Assembly: GCA_937910665.1 (NCBI GenBank)
Contig: CALEPR010000029.1
Span: 1-18,378, forward strand
Direction: 5' to 3'
Length of the DNA: 18,378 bases
Source of the DNA: an uncultured Selenomonadales bacterium
GTDB lineage: Bacteria > Bacillota > Negativicutes > Selenomonadales > Selenomonadaceae
In this document: positions 13,672-18,378 of the stretch, piece after piece
Numbering within the stretch: position 1 is the stretch's first letter
Layout of the letters: the number at the start of each line of letters is the position of its first letter
Program-made: the position numbers and the translations under genes
The notes under the pieces: generated by a model
Databases searched by the model: none
Seen by the model: the letters and a program-made list of their open reading frames with translations, nothing else
Told to the model about the DNA's origin: nothing

Positions 13672-14620
13672 AAGCAAAATTTTCAGTAGAGAAGCATTAG
13701 ATAAATTACGTTCGCCGGAAAAATTAGATACATTGCTGCCAATTACAACTCCAATAAGTTGGATGGGACTTGCAGCAGTAAGTTTACTATTAATTTCAGT
13801 TGTCATTTGGTCAATATTTGGAGCATTTACAGTACGCGCTGAAGGAATGGGAATAATTATGGATTCATCAGGCGTGGTAAATATTTCACACGTTGCGAGT
13901 GGAAAAGTGGCAGAAATATTTGTAAAAACAGGCATGACAGTCAAAAAAGGCGATTTGATAGCGCATATGGAGCAGACTGAACAAGTAGCAGATACACGAA
14001 TGGCAGAATATGGTGCAGAACTTGCCGAAAATAAGCGCGACATAATGGGGCGAGTTTATCAATATGACGCAAAAAAATATCAGCAAGATGTGATTGAGGA
14101 CGTTTACAGCGATTATGACGGAATTATAGATGATGTTATGGTGCATAAAGGCAGTATCGTTTCAAGAGGTACTCCACTTTGCATAATCAGATTGACACAA
14201 AAACGCGAAGATTTTACCGGAGTTTTTTATATACCGATTGATAAAGGCAAGCGAGTAGAGCCGGGAATGACTATTCAACTTGCACCAAATGGAGTTGATG
14301 TTTCAGAATCAGGAAGTTTGATCGGCGTAGTTCGGAGTGTTTCACAATATCCTGTTTCATTACAATCGATAGAGCAAAAATTAGGCAATTCGCAGCTTGC
14401 ACAATTCATTTTGACTTCAATGAGTGGAGCGGCGATGGAAATTTCATTCGACTTGGTAAAAGATAAAAATTCGGAATCAGGATATTTGTGGACATCATTT
14501 GTTGGTGAACATAAACCTATAACTGCCGGAAGTTTCTGCACAGGCTCGATAATAATTGAACGTCGTCCACCAATAGAAAAAGTCTTTTACAAAATCAGTC
14601 AATGGTTGAGGAGCAGGTAG
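13658..14620 (+). CDS. NHLM bacteriocin system secretion protein (short HlyD homologue)
   Basis: The sequence fits the HlyD-like secretion protein of nitrile-hydratase-leader-microcin systems. Its N-terminus is FSREALDKLRSPEKLDTLLPI, and one membrane segment lies around residues 36-57 (WMGLAAVSLLLISVVIWSIF). A lipoyl-like half follows (SGKVAEIFVKTGMTVKKGDLI), then a very short linker. The barrel contains VFYIPIDKGKRVEPGMTIQL, and the end has PITAGSFCTGSIIIERRPPIEKVF. At about 320 aa it is shorter than typical HlyD proteins because the helical hairpin between the lipoyl halves is nearly missing. ATG 13658 is chosen; GTG 13649 and ATG 13652 are in-frame alternatives. The ABC gene starts 4 bases after its stop. 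Confidence 0.88.
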   Translation: MAADESKIFSREALDKLRSPEKLDTLLPITTPISWMGLAAVSLLLISVVIWSIFGAFTVRAEGMGIIMDSSGVVNISHVASGKVAEIFVKTGMTVKKGDLIAHMEQTEQVADTRMAEYGAELAENKRDIMGRVYQYDAKKYQQDVIEDVYSDYDGIIDDVMVHKGSIVSRGTPLCIIRLTQKREDFTGVFYIPIDKGKRVEPGMTIQLAPNGVDVSESGSLIGVVRSVSQYPVSLQSIEQKLGNSQLAQFILTSMSGAAMEISFDLVKDKNSESGYLWTSFVGEHKPITAGSFCTGSIIIERRPPIEKVFYKISQWLRSR

Positions 14621-14624
14621 CGCA

Positions 14625-16832
14625 ATGGTAGAAAAAATCAAAAATTTATTTAAGCGCGAAGGCTCACGAGTGAAAGTTCCAACGATATTGCAAATGGAAG
14701 CGACAGAGTGCGGTGCAGCATCATTAGCTATGATTTTGGCGCATTACGGCTTATGGATACCGCTTGAAAAAATGCGTCAAGAATGTGGAGTCAATCGTGA
14801 CGGCAGCAAGGCAAGCAATGTGATGAAAGCGGCAAAGGCGAGAAATTGTGAAGTTCATGGATACCGCTGGGAGGCAGATAATTTACGCGAAGAAGGAACA
14901 TTTCCGATGATAATTCATTGGGAATTTAATCATTTTGTAGTGCTTGAAGGAATAATCGGCAATACAGTTTATTTGAATGATCCGGCAATGGGCAGACGAA
15001 CAGTTGTTTGGGACGAATTTATCACATCATACACCGGAATAGCGATAACCATAGAACCTACTGACAAATTTAAGTCTGAAGGACACCGCTACAACATTGT
15101 CAAAGCCGTTGCAGAAAAATTATGGCAAGATAAATTTGCAATGTTATTTATGATAATTTTGTCACTTTGTATGATAATTCCGGGATTAGCTGCGCCGGTA
15201 TTCAGTCAAGTATTCTTGGACGAAATTTTAACAGGTAAACATCGCGACTGGATGTTTAATTTTTGTCTTGCAATGACAATATCATTCGTAGTATCAGGCG
15301 TTATGACGTGGTTGAGAGCAGTTTTGCTGACGAGATGGCAGAAAAAAATAACGCTTGCAGACTCTTCGAGTTTTTTCTGGCATTTGTTGAGATTGCCAAT
15401 GGCATTTTTTCATCAGAGATATGCAGCAGAAGTCGCGTCAAGAATATCGTTTAATGAATCAATCGCCGGAGTATTAAGCGGTTCGGCAGCGACGGCGGTT
15501 TTAGATTTATTAGTTGCTGTATTTTTCTTGTTTCTACTTTTGCAGTATAACGTAACTTTAACAATAATCGGAATATTTTTCAGCTTCATCAATGTAGCTG
15601 TCTTTTTTAGTGTCCGACGCAAATTAACTGATCTGAATATGAGGATACAACAGGACGCAGGCAAAGAATACGGCGTGGCAATGAATGGTTTGATGATGAT
15701 TGACAGTATCAAGGCAAATGGCACAGAGGCAGATTTTTTTACAAAATGGGCAGGTTATCGCGCAAAAGTTTTGCTTGCACAACAAGAGACAGCACTTTGG
15801 TCACTTTCGGTCAATACAATTCCAATGTTGATTAGTGGAATCAATGGCGCATTGATAATGACATTCGGCGGCTTTTCGATAATGGACGGAGCGATGACAG
15901 CAGGAATGTTTGTAGCATTTCAATCTTTGATGGGAAATTTTCAAGCACCTGTAAATAATTTACTCGGACTGAATGCGACATTGCAAACAACAGAAATGCA
16001 AATGCAGCGACTTGATGATGTACGCCGCTATGAAATTGACAGTTTAAATTATCCGTCAGAAGAAAAGAAAAAATTTAAAAAGGATAGATTGTCCGGCGAG
16101 TTAGACCTTGTAGATGTTAGTTTTGGTTATAGTCCATTGGAAAAGCCGCTTCTGACGAATTTCAATCTTCATCTTGAGCCCGGTCGTTGGGTAGCAATAA
16201 TAGGTTCATCAGGCAGTGGAAAATCAACACTTGCAAAAATCGTTACCGGACTTTATGAGCAGTGGGAAGGTAAAGTTTTGTTTGATGGTGTTGACAGACG
16301 AGAAATTCCGCGTGCGGTGATAGTAAACTCACTTTCAAGCGTGGATCAAGATGTATTTCAAATCAGCGGAACAATTAGGCAAAATATAACTCTATTTGAT
16401 GATTCAGTTCGTCAAAGCGATGTAATTCAGGCTGCAAAAGATGCTTGTATTCACGAAGATATATTGAAAATTGAAGGCGGCTATGAAGCGGAAGTTGCAG
16501 AAGGCGGTTTAAATTTTAGTGGTGGACAACGACAAAGATTGGAAATAGCGCGAGCATTATCAAGTAATCCGTCACTTTTAGTTCTGGACGAGGCGACGAG
16601 TGCTTTAGACCCTGTGACTGAGCAAACAGTTTTAGAAAATATTCGTTATAGAGGTTGCAGTTGTTTAATCGTGGCACATAGACTTTCAACAATTCGCGAT
16701 TGTGATGAAATTATCGTGCTTGATAAAGGGCAAATTGCTGAACGAGGGACTCATCGTGAAATGATGAAACATAATGGAGCATATCGACGACTGATAGAAG
16801 AACGCGAAACTGAGGAGGCTGGCATTGAATGA
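14625..16832 (+). CDS. NHLM-type ABC transporter with C39 peptidase domain
   Basis: This 735-residue exporter should cut the leader from a precursor peptide and pump the product out using ATP. The N-terminal C39 peptidase has C29 (ATECGAASLAM), H103 (NHFVVLEG) and D119 (YLNDPAMG), a complete triad; these enzymes normally cleave after a double glycine or GA. A transmembrane domain with about six helices spans roughly 165-450. The ABC domain has Walker A GSSGSGKST (near 527), signature FSGGQRQRLEIARAL (near 631), Walker B LLVLDEATSALD and the H-loop VAHRLST. ATG 14625 has GAGGAG upstream. Its stop overlaps the next start as ATGA, indicating tight coupling. All motifs are intact. Confidence 0.95.
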   Translation: MVEKIKNLFKREGSRVKVPTILQMEATECGAASLAMILAHYGLWIPLEKMRQECGVNRDGSKASNVMKAAKARNCEVHGYRWEADNLREEGTFPMIIHWEFNHFVVLEGIIGNTVYLNDPAMGRRTVVWDEFITSYTGIAITIEPTDKFKSEGHRYNIVKAVAEKLWQDKFAMLFMIILSLCMIIPGLAAPVFSQVFLDEILTGKHRDWMFNFCLAMTISFVVSGVMTWLRAVLLTRWQKKITLADSSSFFWHLLRLPMAFFHQRYAAEVASRISFNESIAGVLSGSAATAVLDLLVAVFFLFLLLQYNVTLTIIGIFFSFINVAVFFSVRRKLTDLNMRIQQDAGKEYGVAMNGLMMIDSIKANGTEADFFTKWAGYRAKVLLAQQETALWSLSVNTIPMLISGINGALIMTFGGFSIMDGAMTAGMFVAFQSLMGNFQAPVNNLLGLNATLQTTEMQMQRLDDVRRYEIDSLNYPSEEKKKFKKDRLSGELDLVDVSFGYSPLEKPLLTNFNLHLEPGRWVAIIGSSGSGKSTLAKIVTGLYEQWEGKVLFDGVDRREIPRAVIVNSLSSVDQDVFQISGTIRQNITLFDDSVRQSDVIQAAKDACIHEDILKIEGGYEAEVAEGGLNFSGGQRQRLEIARALSSNPSLLVLDEATSALDPVTEQTVLENIRYRGCSCLIVAHRLSTIRDCDEIIVLDKGQIAERGTHREMMKHNGAYRRLIEERETEEAGIE

Positions 16833-18378
16833 AACTACTTTCCGGGCAACGCCTTCGACTTGAGGAAGAAAATAAATTTGCATATATAAAATCCGGCAAA
16901 ATTGAAGTTTATGCCATAACTCGTAAAAAAAGTGATTTTCGGCAAATGTTTTTGATGAAATTAGAAAGAGGCGGTGCAGCATTTCACTCAATGGACGAAT
17001 TTAAAAGGATAGATGTGATGCTTTATGCCGCTGAAGATTCAGAGATAGAATTTGTGCCAATAACGAATTTAACAGTTGAGCAAATGCAGCCGTTAATGCA
17101 GCAATGGTTTTACAATTTGATCGAACTCTCATGGCTAAGACTTATGGCAGATCGCGGCGATGACATGCTTAAAAGGTGGTTGTCAGGGACTTTTTATACA
17201 GATTCGACCGAAAATATTGAGGATTTAGAGGCTGCATTTCGCAAAGACGAACAGATTTTTGCAATGCTGCTTGGTGTGCGTTTTCGTTCCGAAGATAAGA
17301 AATTATCAATGCGAATGAATGTCCGTAACAGGCAAAAACAGCATTTAATATCCGAATCAATTTCAAATCTTTTGGACGAAGAAATTATTTATGCAGATGA
17401 AGATAAAAACGACTTCAACAAATTGGAAGAGGCAACATTTATCGTAACTCAAATTGCAAAAGCCTTTTCAATGCCGACAGAAAATATCACATTACAAGCA
17501 AACATCACGAAAAAACTTGACCAACTTGGTCTTATTCATCGACTTATGCAAAAAGGAAATATGCAAATGCGCCTCGTTTCCTTAACTAAAGACTGGTTTA
17601 CTCAAGACAGCGGAGTAATGATTGGATATTTCGGCAAAAATAAGGAATTGGCGGCGATAATTCCGGTAGAACCTAATAAATATAAAATGATTACAAAATC
17701 CAATCCTCACGGCTTAGAAATTAATGAAGAAATTGCACAAAATATAGATAAAGATGCGTTTGCTTGTTATTCCGGATTTCCTGCACGAAGATTGAAAGTT
17801 ATGGATTTATGGAAATTTATGTTCAATCAATGCTGGAAAAATGACTATAGAACGATTATAGTTGTCAGTTTTATTGCAGGCTTAGTTCCGCTTGTAATGC
17901 CGCTGATTACCGAAACTGTATTTCAAGATATAATCCCAATTTTAGACAGAAAGGGCTTAGTAACAGTGACGCAGGTCATAATGGTGACAAGTTTTACAAC
18001 GGCAGCACTCTCGATAGTTCGCACAATTGCGATGATGAGAATTTCTACAAAATTGGATATGTCAACGGAAGCGGCACTTTGGGGCAGATTATTAACATTG
18101 CCGGAAAAATTTTTTAGACAATTTCAATCTGGTGAACTTGCCAATCGAATGGCAGGAATGGAAGCAGTGAAAAGCGTCATAAGCGGCGGATTTGTTGCGA
18201 CGATCTTTAATACAATCTTTTCATTCTGGAGCATCATTTTGATGTGTTACTACAGTTTGAAATTGACAGCGGCAGCGATCGGCATATGGATTATTTGGTG
18301 TATAGTCACAGCATTTATTTATCGTCGCGTTATAGGGTTTCAAAGGAATTTAATAAACGCAGGAAATAAACAGGCAGG
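16829..18378 (+). CDS. NHLM system ABC transporter, ATP-binding protein (second ABC gene), 3' end outside window
   Basis: An open frame of 516 codons runs from ATG 16829 to the edge. GAGGAGG at 16812-16818 and a 4-bp ATGA overlap with the peptidase-ABC gene fix the start. The first ~100 residues look like a beta-rich, cyclic-nucleotide-binding-like domain (FAYIKSGKIEVYAITRKK). A charged helical region and a second folded domain extend to about residue 310. Membrane helices then begin around TIIVVSFIAGLVPLVMPLI, with FFRQFQSGELANRMAGMEAV as the ABC-exporter coupling region. The ATPase domain lies past the window. This layout matches the NHLM companion ABC protein that lacks a peptidase domain, thought to pair with the C39 transporter. 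Confidence 0.88.
   Translation, partial: MKLLSGQRLRLEEENKFAYIKSGKIEVYAITRKKSDFRQMFLMKLERGGAAFHSMDEFKRIDVMLYAAEDSEIEFVPITNLTVEQMQPLMQQWFYNLIELSWLRLMADRGDDMLKRWLSGTFYTDSTENIEDLEAAFRKDEQIFAMLLGVRFRSEDKKLSMRMNVRNRQKQHLISESISNLLDEEIIYADEDKNDFNKLEEATFIVTQIAKAFSMPTENITLQANITKKLDQLGLIHRLMQKGNMQMRLVSLTKDWFTQDSGVMIGYFGKNKELAAIIPVEPNKYKMITKSNPHGLEINEEIAQNIDKDAFACYSGFPARRLKVMDLWKFMFNQCWKNDYRTIIVVSFIAGLVPLVMPLITETVFQDIIPILDRKGLVTVTQVIMVTSFTTAALSIVRTIAMMRISTKLDMSTEAALWGRLLTLPEKFFRQFQSGELANRMAGMEAVKSVISGGFVATIFNTIFSFWSIILMCYYSLKLTAAAIGIWIIWCIVTAFIYRRVIGFQRNLINAGNKQA

Overview
The window looks like a mobile or accessory region of an AT-rich Firmicutes-type genome. Most genes have strong GGAGG-type ribosome binding sites and there is a TnpV-family gene. 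My tentative guess is a Negativicutes (Selenomonas-like) host. That rests on general style and on the pairing of hexuronate-catabolism remnants with an NHLM export cluster, not on any marker gene.

Bases 1-4704 carry transposon/ICE-like material, mostly on the minus strand. It holds a partial IS256 (Mutator) family transposase running off the left edge, a 66-residue small protein, a coiled-coil protein remnant, and a complete 1.09-kb DDE insertion sequence with perfect 47-bp inverted repeats. The IS cuts off the last few residues of a TnpV-family protein. A full-length topoisomerase III (topB) follows.

Bases 4804-10802 form a restriction-modification island. A near-consensus sigma-70 promoter drives an 11-codon leader ORF, then a type III mod and res pair that overlap by 8 bp. 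Six bases after res comes the first ~69 residues of an OLD/RloA-like AAA ATPase. It is cut off and joined to the first ~283 codons of a second, convergent Mod-type methyltransferase. The junction sits in a short A/T tract, so one deletion appears to have removed both 3' ends. A small serine recombinase lies upstream of the broken mod2, and its Shine-Dalgarno sequence lies inside an 8-bp hairpin.

Bases 10803-12366 hold about 700 bp without a convincing gene, then higher-GC 3' remnants of an altronate dehydratase (uxaA type) and a PfkB/KdgK sugar kinase. These look like the leftovers of a hexuronate operon.

Bases 12377-18378 form a tight plus-strand operon for a nitrile-hydratase-leader-microcin (NHLM) type export machine. 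It has a 37-codon unassigned ORF, an HlyD-like adaptor, a short NHLM-type HlyD protein, a C39-peptidase ABC transporter with an intact Cys-His-Asp triad, and the N-terminal two-thirds or so of the companion NHLM ABC protein, cut by the window edge. No recognisable precursor peptide or modification enzyme is in the window. The most interesting points are the uncharacterised 37-codon ORF leading into the export operon, the two-adaptor export arrangement, the RBS-hairpin recombinase, and the double-truncation junction in the defence island.
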